64,000 bases of DNA from Bacteriovoracaceae bacterium (GTDB taxonomy: Bacteria > Bdellovibrionota > UBA1018). The stretch is from the NCBI GenBank assembly GCA_947447665.1, contig CANFJX010000010.1, positions 44,032 to 108,031 on the forward strand. The letters run 5' to 3'. The position numbers were made by a program, and so were the translations under genes. Positions 19,535-27,680 of this stretch are shown one piece after another (position 1 is the first letter of the stretch; each line of letters opens with the position of its first letter). A model generated the notes under the pieces. That model was not told where the DNA came from and made no database searches. It was given only the letters and a program-made list of their open reading frames with translations.

Positions 19535-20227
19535 ATGAACACTCTCCAAGAAAGATACGTTGAGCTCAAATCTCACGTCGCTGAACTCATTGAAAAGTCC
19601 GGGCGCAATTCAGCCGTAACGATGATCGCCGTCAGTAAATTTCAGCCGGTCGAATCCATTGAGATCCTCTATCATTTAGGCCAAAGAGACTTTGGCGAAA
19701 ACTACGTCCAAGAACTCTTAGAGAAGGATCGTGTTCTCAGAGAGAAGGGGATTCAAGACATCCGCTGGCATTTTATCGGACACCTCCAGCGCAACAAGGT
19801 GAAGGCTCTTCTCCCGATCGTAGATATCCTTCACACGGTTGACTCTTTGGAATTAGCCACAGAAATCGCTAAGCGATGGCGTTCGCTTGACAGGCAACAA
19901 AAGGTTAAAATTTTTTTAGAGGTCAATCTGCACTCAGAACCATCCAAAGCTGGATTTGATCCGAGCCAACTAAAAACCAATATCCACCTCATCGCTCAAA
20001 TTCAGGAATTGGAAATTCTAGGACTGATGTGTATTCCTGATCCACTGCAAGATCCAGGAGAGAGTTTTGCGGCGCTTCGAGAAATTGAATTGTCATACCG
20101 TCCGCTGACCCATTGCCAACTCTCGATGGGAATGTCGAGTGACTATGCAGTCGCTATTCAGGAAGGCGCCACCCATATCCGAGTTGGGACTTCTCTCTTT
20201 GGAGCTCGACAGCGACCTAGTGCGTAA
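19535..20227 (+). CDS. YggS/PROSC family PLP-binding protein
   Basis: AVSKFQPVESIEILYHLGQRDFGENYVQEL, WHFIGHLQRNKVK, LSMGMSSDYAVAIQEGATHIRVGTSLFG. Confidence 0.96.
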   Translation: MNTLQERYVELKSHVAELIEKSGRNSAVTMIAVSKFQPVESIEILYHLGQRDFGENYVQELLEKDRVLREKGIQDIRWHFIGHLQRNKVKALLPIVDILHTVDSLELATEIAKRWRSLDRQQKVKIFLEVNLHSEPSKAGFDPSQLKTNIHLIAQIQELEILGLMCIPDPLQDPGESFAALREIELSYRPLTHCQLSMGMSSDYAVAIQEGATHIRVGTSLFGARQRPSA

Positions 20228-20339
20228 GCTGAATCCCTATAGGAACCATTGTTGCAAATCTACGCCGAGATAAGTTCAGTTAAAAATTAGAGATAAAAAC
20301 TGATCTCAATTAACGCATCGATCTAAAGGAGCAACACAC

Positions 20340-20843
20340 ATGCCTATCAAGAATAACAAAGAACTTTTTGTCATGCTTTTAAGTAACGTTTGGCAAGGAG
20401 CAGAGCGCTCGGCCAAAATTTATCAAGAAATGGGAACCCTAGCTACCGATAAGGGGATCAGAGAAGCCTTGGAAGCAAGGACTTTCGTCGCTCATCAAAA
20501 CACTAAAGCAATCGAAGAGTGTTTTAGACTCATGGGCGAGAAACCCGTGAAGCTCGTCAGCAAAATGAGCGATGTTTTTATGGAAGACTTCCACAGAGAG
20601 CTCACCGAAATCCAAAGCCCAGAAGCCAAGGGTCTTTTCATTCTCACCAAGGCTTGCCATTTGACTCATTTAAGAATCGGCGAGTACGTTGCATTAGTAG
20701 CTGCAGCCGACCTCACTGGTCATCACGGCGTGGGAGTTATCCTGCAAAGCATTGCTGCCGAGAAACTAGCATTTGCAGAAAGAACACGGCACTTTATCCG
20801 AAATATGTTGGAAAGAAAAATCACTGGCCAACTAGCAGCTTAA
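20340..20843 (+). CDS. Ferritin-like DUF892 (YciE/YciF-type) protein
   Basis: NNKELFVMLLSNVWQGAERSAKIYQEM...HLTHLRIGEYVALVAAADLTGHHGVGVILQSIAAEKLAFAERT. Confidence 0.75.
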   Translation: MPIKNNKELFVMLLSNVWQGAERSAKIYQEMGTLATDKGIREALEARTFVAHQNTKAIEECFRLMGEKPVKLVSKMSDVFMEDFHRELTEIQSPEAKGLFILTKACHLTHLRIGEYVALVAAADLTGHHGVGVILQSIAAEKLAFAERTRHFIRNMLERKITGQLAA

Positions 20844-20889
20844 TTCTATCTTTAAAATTTAACTGAATTTATTTTTCCAGTGAAAAACA

Positions 20890-20920
20890 GGAGACCTCTT
20901 TCGTGTTGATGGAGGTCTCC
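20890..20920. terminator. Hairpin terminator between convergent genes (probably bidirectional)
   Basis: ggagacctc ... gaggtctcc 9-bp stem; flanked by ttctctt on + and tgttttt on the - strand. Confidence 0.75.
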
Positions 20921-20925
20921 TTCTC

Positions 20926-21306
20926 TTAATTAGACCGAATAATTTGATCAAGCACCTGCTGGGCTAAATCTTTATTTAGAGCAACTAAGCCCTTTTTAGC
21001 GATCACAGAAACGTGAGTTTGATCAGGGCTTTTTTGTGTCAGCTGAACTTCAACCATATTTTCCCCTTTCTTACCTCGAATCACCTGCTTTGTACCCGAG
21101 TCCTCAGACCTATTGCTGGTTACCTGAATTCCCATCGACTTAAAAACCTCTTCAGTCTGCCGACTGACTTCAGTAAGCGATTTTTTTACGTCGACTTCGG
21201 AACCTTGGATATTTTGAACTAAAGATGACGTGTCAGCTAGAGTAATACTAGGAGCTCCAGCTAGCCCTAAAAAAAACACCAAAGCGAGTTGCTGCGTCTT
21301 CATCAA
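20926..21306 (-). CDS. Small exported protein, unknown function
   Basis: 126 aa; signal peptide MMKTQQLALVFFLGLAGAPSITLADT. Confidence 0.65.
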   Translation of the reverse strand: MMKTQQLALVFFLGLAGAPSITLADTSSLVQNIQGSEVDVKKSLTEVSRQTEEVFKSMGIQVTSNRSEDSGTKQVIRGKKGENMVEVQLTQKSPDQTHVSVIAKKGLVALNKDLAQQVLDQIIRSN

Positions 21307-21426
21307 TCACTTCCTTTCAAATAGTTATTCAGAGTAAAAACTTTTGTTGCAGGGCCGAGGCCAATAACTATGTGAACGAGGATGAGGCGTTAACATTGGT
21401 CTTCGATTTGCTTTTCATTTCTTTTA

Positions 21427-23106
21427 ATGGAAAAGAACAAGCTCATAATGCACACTGTCGCTGAACTACTCGTTGATATCCTCATCAATGACTGGAATGT
21501 AGACACCCTATTTGGAATCCCAGGTAATGGCGTTTGCGGTATCATGGAAGCCCTCAGAATCCGGCAGGACCGGATTAAATTCATCCAAGCCCGTCACGAG
21601 GAAGCTGCCGCACTCATGGCTTGCGGGTATGCCAAAATGACTGGACGCTTGGGAGTTTGTATCGGCTCCTCGGGGCCAGGAGGCGTTCACTTACTGAACG
21701 GGCTTTATGACGCTAAAATGGATGCTGCACCCGTGCTGGCAATCACCGGCATGACCGAACATCAACGAATCGATACTTATTCTCAACAAGACATTTGCTT
21801 GGATCGCCTTTTTCAGGATGTTGCTGTTTATAATGCTCGAGTGATGGGTGCTGACCACGCCGAGGCCGTCGTGCAGCTCGCCTGTCGAACTGCCCTTGCC
21901 AGGAAGGGAGTTGCCCATGTGACTATCCCGGCAGATTTTCAGAATCTGCCAGCGAAGCGACTAGGGGGAAGCACCAGACGGTCTGCCGCCTCAGCTACGA
22001 CCGCAACAGAAGGCCTCGGCAACTCATTCGGCAACTCATTCAAAGACGAGCAACTCAAGGCTGCAGCCGACCTATTAAACTCTGGCAAAAGCGTAGCAAT
22101 TCTAGCCGGGCAGGGGGCCCTCGGTGCAAGCCGCGAACTCACTGAAGTGGCAGAAATTCTCGGTGCTCCTATTGTTAAAACATTACTGGGAAAAGGAACC
22201 ATTCCGGATGACTCGGCCTATTCGATGGGCTGCTTAGGTCTAATTGGTACGCTGCCGGCTAAGCATGCGATGGAACGATGCGATACACTTCTTTTAGTTG
22301 GGACCTCTTTCCCTTATCCTGAATTTTTACCCAGATTCCCGCCCACACGAGCCATCCAGATCGATCAGCACCCGGAGCGACTCGGTTTGCGTTGCCCGAT
22401 TGAGGTAGGTATCACAGGTAATAGTGCTCAAGTCCTAAGCCGTCTGCTTCCACTTCTTCGAAGGACAGAGCATCGGAATTTCATCGATTCCTTGCAGAAT
22501 GAAATGAAAACTTGGTGGAAATTAATGGAAAGCCAAGGTCGGAAAACAACTTTTCCCATGAAACCGCAGGTTCCTGTTTGGGAGTTAGGAAAGCGCCTCA
22601 ATCCAGATGCGATTATCATTTGTGACTCAGGAACCTCAGCCGCCTGGTGGGCTAGACAGATCCCAGCTCGAAGCGAGCAACTATTCTCACTATCCGGCAC
22701 CCTAGGCACCATGGGCAGCGGCCTACCTTATGCAATCGCAGCACAGATTGCCTACCCAAAACGTCAAGTCGTGGCCCTCATCGGTGACGGCAGCCTCTCC
22801 ATGCTTATGGCCGAAATTTCTACCTGTGCTAAATACCAACTTCCAGTCAAAATCATTGTGCTTAAAAATAATCAGTTTGCACTGACCCACTGGGAGCAAA
22901 AGGTGATCACTGGAAATTCTCCTTATGGTTGCGAACTTCAGCCGATTGATTTTGTGAAGGTGGCTGAAGCCTGCGGCGTTCAGGCCTTCTCAATAAAAGA
23001 GACAGAAACCTGCGGAAAAATCATCGAGCAGGGACTGAACCAAAAAAATCCAATTCTTTTTGAATGCAGTGTCGACCCGGAAGAGTTTCCGATTCCAGAG
23101 TTCTAA
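21427..23106 (+). CDS. Thiamine-pyrophosphate-dependent enzyme (pyruvate oxidase / acetolactate synthase-like)
   Basis: VDTLFGIPGNGVCGIMEALR, RHEEAAALMACGYAKMTG, GSSGPGGVHLLNGLYDAKMD, ALIGDGSLSMLMAEISTCAKYQLPVKIIVLKNN. Confidence 0.92.
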   Translation: MEKNKLIMHTVAELLVDILINDWNVDTLFGIPGNGVCGIMEALRIRQDRIKFIQARHEEAAALMACGYAKMTGRLGVCIGSSGPGGVHLLNGLYDAKMDAAPVLAITGMTEHQRIDTYSQQDICLDRLFQDVAVYNARVMGADHAEAVVQLACRTALARKGVAHVTIPADFQNLPAKRLGGSTRRSAASATTATEGLGNSFGNSFKDEQLKAAADLLNSGKSVAILAGQGALGASRELTEVAEILGAPIVKTLLGKGTIPDDSAYSMGCLGLIGTLPAKHAMERCDTLLLVGTSFPYPEFLPRFPPTRAIQIDQHPERLGLRCPIEVGITGNSAQVLSRLLPLLRRTEHRNFIDSLQNEMKTWWKLMESQGRKTTFPMKPQVPVWELGKRLNPDAIIICDSGTSAAWWARQIPARSEQLFSLSGTLGTMGSGLPYAIAAQIAYPKRQVVALIGDGSLSMLMAEISTCAKYQLPVKIIVLKNNQFALTHWEQKVITGNSPYGCELQPIDFVKVAEACGVQAFSIKETETCGKIIEQGLNQKNPILFECSVDPEEFPIPEF

Positions 23107-23196
23107 CTCGTTGAGATTTCAAATAGCGCCAAAAATAGGTGTTGATTTGATCGGGCAAACGCGCTCTACTCTGCCTAAAAATAGGAGAGTTATCCG

Positions 23197-23568
23197 ATGT
23201 CTAAGCCTTCACGCAGAGAATTTATAAAGTCCAGTTTAATCACCGCAAGTGCCTTCATCTTCTCAGGAACTTTTTTAAAGTCACTGACCGTTTTTGCCAA
23301 AGAAGTGAAGAGCGCCCCATTGCCAGAGGGCGAGAAAAAACTAGACGAAGCCGATGCAGTGGCCAAGGCACTCGGGTTTCATCATAACGCCAAGGATACT
23401 GATTTCGTCAGATACCCGCAGCGCAAAAAACCTGAAGCAAAGAATCAATTTTGCAAAAACTGCGCGCTCTACGCTCCAAAAAATGATGGGTGGGGAAAAT
23501 GCCAGATGCTCACCAACGGCCTAGTTTCAGCCGAAGGCTGGTGCGGCTCTTGGAGCAAGAAAGCCTAG
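23197..23568 (+). CDS. High-potential iron-sulfur protein (HiPIP), Tat-exported
   Basis: Twin-arginine start SRREFIKSS; FCKNCALYAPKNDGWGKCQMLTNGLVSAEGWCGSW four-Cys HiPIP pattern. Confidence 0.88.
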   Translation: MSKPSRREFIKSSLITASAFIFSGTFLKSLTVFAKEVKSAPLPEGEKKLDEADAVAKALGFHHNAKDTDFVRYPQRKKPEAKNQFCKNCALYAPKNDGWGKCQMLTNGLVSAEGWCGSWSKKA

Positions 23569-23580
23569 TCTCGACCTCAG

Positions 23581-24699
23581 TTGACCCTGATAAAAGTCGA
23601 GGAAAACTCGAAAAAGAGAGCCTCTCTCTACCTATTGCTCTCGACCGTCTTGGCGCTATTTTGGTCCAATTCTCGCTGGAGGGTAGGGTATCATCAGCTC
23701 TGGAACTTCCAGGTTTTTGAGCTCTCCCTTAGCCATTGGATCAATGATGGCGCGATGACCTTTTTCTTTTTTCTGGTGGGCCTAGAACTCAAACGAGAGC
23801 TGTTGATCGGGGAGTTAGCGTCCCTCAAAAGAGCGACGCTTCCCCTCCTTGCTGCTTTAGGTGGGATGGCGGTGCCTGGGTTCATTTATGCAGCGTTCAA
23901 TCGAGGGACCTCAGCTCAATCGGGTTGGGGAATTCCTATGGCTACGGACATCGCTTTCGCTCTAGGTGCCCTCTCAGTTTTTGGTCATGGACTGCCCGCA
24001 TCGCTACGAATCTTTCTGACGGCTCTAGCAACCCTAGACGATATCGGATCCATCCTCCTGATTGCGATTTTTTACTCAAGAAACATTTCGCTCTGGGCTC
24101 TTTTCGGAGGAGCTCTCTCCAGTCTCCTCCTTTTCGTCGCTGCGAGGAAAAAGCTACAAAGCGGGTTGACCTACCTCATTCTGGGGGTTGTCTTATGGCT
24201 AGCACTTTTTAAGGCAGGCATTCAACCCACCCTCGCCGGGGTCATCACCGCACTTGCGATACCGATTCAATCGCCCTTTGCGGCAAGATGGGAAAAAAAA
24301 TTGGAGCCATGGATTATCTATGGAGTCGTTCCACTTTTTGCAATTGCGAACGCTGGAATTTCGTTTAGAAATGGGATTCCAATCAGCCTAACCCACCCCA
24401 TCTTTCTTGGAGTTTTCTTTGGCCTAGCGCTCGGTAAACCATTGGGCATCACCCTTTTATCTTATCTCGGAGTCAAGTCCCGGTTAGCTAATCTTCCCCG
24501 AAGCGCAAATTGGCGGCAAATGATTGGGATCTCCTGCCTGGCTGGAATCGGATTTACCGTCTCATTATTTGTTTCACAGCTCACTTTCTCCACAGATTAC
24601 CCATTAGCAGAGGCTAAGTTCGGCATTCTTGCTGCGTCCATTCTCGCAGGGAGCTTAGGTTGGTGGATATTGATTAAGCCGGTTGACAAAAATATCTAA
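23581..24699 (+). CDS. nhaA: Na+/H+ antiporter NhaA (TTG start)
   Basis: WINDGAMTFFFFLVGLELKRELLIGEL, GWGIPMATDIAFALGALSVFG, ALATLDDIGSILLIAIFYS. Confidence 0.95.
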   Translation: MTLIKVEENSKKRASLYLLLSTVLALFWSNSRWRVGYHQLWNFQVFELSLSHWINDGAMTFFFFLVGLELKRELLIGELASLKRATLPLLAALGGMAVPGFIYAAFNRGTSAQSGWGIPMATDIAFALGALSVFGHGLPASLRIFLTALATLDDIGSILLIAIFYSRNISLWALFGGALSSLLLFVAARKKLQSGLTYLILGVVLWLALFKAGIQPTLAGVITALAIPIQSPFAARWEKKLEPWIIYGVVPLFAIANAGISFRNGIPISLTHPIFLGVFFGLALGKPLGITLLSYLGVKSRLANLPRSANWRQMIGISCLAGIGFTVSLFVSQLTFSTDYPLAEAKFGILAASILAGSLGWWILIKPVDKNI

Positions 24700-24729
24700 T
24701 TGGAATAATCGGTAACTTGGGGTTGGAAA

Positions 24730-26352
24730 TTGGAAAAAGCCTGGAAAAAGCCGATTTACGTTGGCATTTTACTATTCATCACAGCAACAACTCTATTCAC
24801 ATCTGCATGCAGGAAAAAAATTAAGCCCGGACACTATGAGGGCAATATTCTAAAAAAGGTGGACTCGAAGTACAAAATTGATCCAATCCACCTAGACGTT
24901 GCCTACCAAAGCCCTAATCAAGTTAGGGTCGAAGTTAAAAATCACTCACAAGAGATCATCACCACTCTTTTCATCACCCGCCCCAGGAAGCACCAAATTC
25001 TATTACAACTCAAAGGGCTACAAAATGGCTATTATCTGCTCAAAAAGGTTCCAACCCAAGAACAAGTTGACCCATCAAAGTGCTTTGCTACCTCGGAATC
25101 CCTCCGTGCTAAACCCAACGTTAGCCTGTGCTTCAATTCTGCTCAGGTATACCTAAAACTGATCGACTTGGCGCAAATGCTCACGATCTCCGGCAGTCTA
25201 TTTAGAAACGAGGCCCCAGTTGTATTCGAACCTCCGCAGGAATTTTCTCTCGGTGATTCGATTCGTGAGGCACTCCATAAAAATTATGACTCTCGCATCT
25301 CACTCGAGCACATTCTCCAGGCTCGAGCCTCCGCTATAGCGGCGTGGCTAAATCTTCTTCCTCACCTCACCACCAACCTCATCTGGAACGCTCCCCTACC
25401 GACCTACGTCAGCGTGGTGGCCACCCTCCAAGGCCTTACCCCTTTTCTGCTCCCTACGTGGTGGATGGAGGGAAAAATCGCGAATTTAAACTCAAAAGTC
25501 GAGCGCGATGCCCACTCAATTCTGCAAGCCGACCTAGCATCTAACATTGAGCAATTGTTTTACTCCTTTGAAAGGGATTCAAAGATCATGTCGGCCTACC
25601 AAAGAGTATCATTGCTCACGGCCGGACACGAAGAGCTCCACCGGTGGGTTCAATCCCTTCAAGACGGACTAGATCGAGTTCTCAAGGAGGATCAGTATGC
25701 AATTAGCCTAGCTCTCGGAAAACATAATCCAGAAGCCATTGAAAAAATTTCTATCGGAGAAGAGCTTCAAACCGCCGAGCAGGCATCCCCCGTGGACCGG
25801 GCTGAACTGGCAGATTGGGCGCATCATCGGTCTTTTGAGCTGGATCAGTTAGACTACCTGATTCAAATTTCAAAAATAAAAAAACTAGAACTTTTTTTTA
25901 CCTGGCTGGATCCATCAGGGGATCAAAAAAACAGCCTCGGATTGAATCTCGTTGGACAAGTACCCCTGGCTAAATCACAGATTCATGAGTTAGAAATAAA
26001 AAGGGAACAGCTCAAGTCGATCATCTACAGAAACTCCTATCTACTCGCCTTAGAATATAACGCTGCCCTGGACCTTTGCAAAAAAGGCAAATCCCGAGAG
26101 GAGATCGAAACCAATTTCAACCAACTGATTTCAGATCTTGCGGAGGTCAACTCTCCTGCTACGAGTGAATCCCTCAAGAAGGTGATCCAAGGCTACCTGG
26201 GCGATATCGCCCAGTATGAAAATCAACTAGCCGCGTTTCGAGTCGCGCGAGCTAAGAAGGATCGGCTTATTTTAGAAGGGTATTTCGAGGAGCTCATGCC
26301 CCAACTGCCGAGTCTAAACTTTCCGATCGACCAGGCCGTTCAAAAAGGCTAA
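24730..26352 (+). CDS. TolC-like outer membrane lipoprotein (divergent; TTG start)
   Basis: Lipobox-like LFTSAC; long helical segments with SLGDSIREALHKNYDSRISLEHILQARASAIAAWLNLLP similar to outer membrane efflux proteins. Confidence 0.55.
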   Translation: MEKAWKKPIYVGILLFITATTLFTSACRKKIKPGHYEGNILKKVDSKYKIDPIHLDVAYQSPNQVRVEVKNHSQEIITTLFITRPRKHQILLQLKGLQNGYYLLKKVPTQEQVDPSKCFATSESLRAKPNVSLCFNSAQVYLKLIDLAQMLTISGSLFRNEAPVVFEPPQEFSLGDSIREALHKNYDSRISLEHILQARASAIAAWLNLLPHLTTNLIWNAPLPTYVSVVATLQGLTPFLLPTWWMEGKIANLNSKVERDAHSILQADLASNIEQLFYSFERDSKIMSAYQRVSLLTAGHEELHRWVQSLQDGLDRVLKEDQYAISLALGKHNPEAIEKISIGEELQTAEQASPVDRAELADWAHHRSFELDQLDYLIQISKIKKLELFFTWLDPSGDQKNSLGLNLVGQVPLAKSQIHELEIKREQLKSIIYRNSYLLALEYNAALDLCKKGKSREEIETNFNQLISDLAEVNSPATSESLKKVIQGYLGDIAQYENQLAAFRVARAKKDRLILEGYFEELMPQLPSLNFPIDQAVQKG

Positions 26353-26376
26353 AACTACGCCTCGACCACCTAAATT

Positions 26377-27567
26377 ATGAGAGACAGTCAATCGATCGCC
26401 ATCATCGGTACCGGCCCTGCAGCACTTATGACAGCTGATGTTCTATCTCAGTCAACTCATCGGGTCTCTATTTTTGAGAAAAGAAAGGGGCTTGGGCGAA
26501 AGTTGCTCATCGCAGGTAGCTCTGGCCTTAATATTACCAACGATCTCCCCGTGGAGGAGTTCAAGCGACACTACTCAGGCCCCCCGGAGCTGTGGAACCA
26601 AGTGCTAGGCGGATTCTCGCCACAAGACTGGATTCAATTTATCGAAACCCTCGGATCACCTACCTTCAAGGGGACGAGCGGACGCTACTTCGTTCAAGAC
26701 ATGAAGGCCTCAGGCCTTCTGCAAAAATGGAAGCAAAGGCTCGATCAGAGAAAAGTTGAGTTTTACTTCGATCATGAGTGTGTGGATTTCGAAACTTCTC
26801 ATACCTCCCCTCGGATTACACTGAGCTTCGAGGGCGGGAAAAAAATGCAGTTTGATGCCGTGTACTTCGCTCTCGGGGGAGGAAGCTATGAGCCGAAGGA
26901 GGATCCCCTCAGGTGGCCTGCGCTTTTCATCCGCAAGGAGATTGACTTCTCACCATTCACCCCCTCTAATGTCGGCTTCCGGGTCGACTGGAAGGCCAAC
27001 TTTTTGAAGGAGGCGGAGGGCCTGCCGATCAAAAACATCGAGCTCTCATCGCCTCGGGGGGTGCGCCGAGGCGAAATCGTGATCACAAACTATGGCATGG
27101 AGGGCACTCCAGTCTATTTCGTAGGTCAGACGGGAGAGGTCCGACTCGACCTCAAGCCCGACCTTAGCATAGGACAAATGATTGCTAAGTGCCGCAGTGT
27201 CCGCGAAAATCTTTCTCCAATTCGGCGAGTGAAAAGGCAATTAAATCTATCCGAGGCTGCATTGGCTCTGTTATTTCATGAAGCCCCGCAGTCCTGTTTG
27301 GGTGACCTCGAGAAATTATGCCAATTGATTAAGTCGTTTCCCCTTTTGTTCATCGGCAAACAACCCCTCGTCGAGGCTATCTCGTCGGCAGGTGGAATTA
27401 ATCTGAATGAAATCAATACGAAATTCATGCTTAAGAAGTTCCCTGGGATCTTTATAGGAGGAGAAATGTTGGATTGGGATGCTCCCACGGGTGGATTTCT
27501 GATTCAAGGCTGCGTTTCCCAGGGGTTCGCAGTCGGAAGCTCCATCCTCTCCTATCTTCAGGAATAA
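26377..27567 (+). CDS. HI0933-like (BaiN family) FAD-dependent oxidoreductase
   Basis: IAIIGTGPAALMTADVLSQS, GRKLLIAGSSGLNITND, FALGGGSYE, GGINLNEINTKFMLKKFPGIFIGGEMLDWDAPTGGFLIQGCVSQGFAVG. Confidence 0.9.
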   Translation: MRDSQSIAIIGTGPAALMTADVLSQSTHRVSIFEKRKGLGRKLLIAGSSGLNITNDLPVEEFKRHYSGPPELWNQVLGGFSPQDWIQFIETLGSPTFKGTSGRYFVQDMKASGLLQKWKQRLDQRKVEFYFDHECVDFETSHTSPRITLSFEGGKKMQFDAVYFALGGGSYEPKEDPLRWPALFIRKEIDFSPFTPSNVGFRVDWKANFLKEAEGLPIKNIELSSPRGVRRGEIVITNYGMEGTPVYFVGQTGEVRLDLKPDLSIGQMIAKCRSVRENLSPIRRVKRQLNLSEAALALLFHEAPQSCLGDLEKLCQLIKSFPLLFIGKQPLVEAISSAGGINLNEINTKFMLKKFPGIFIGGEMLDWDAPTGGFLIQGCVSQGFAVGSSILSYLQE

Positions 27568-27680
27568 AATCAGCCCGCTTTTGCTCGCTCCTTGGTTTTT
27601 TTTATTAACACTCCGCAGTATTCGGTGGTAGTTCAATAAGGGTGGGCCAAGTGCAATCTGCATAAGAGAGGGGAAATTCA

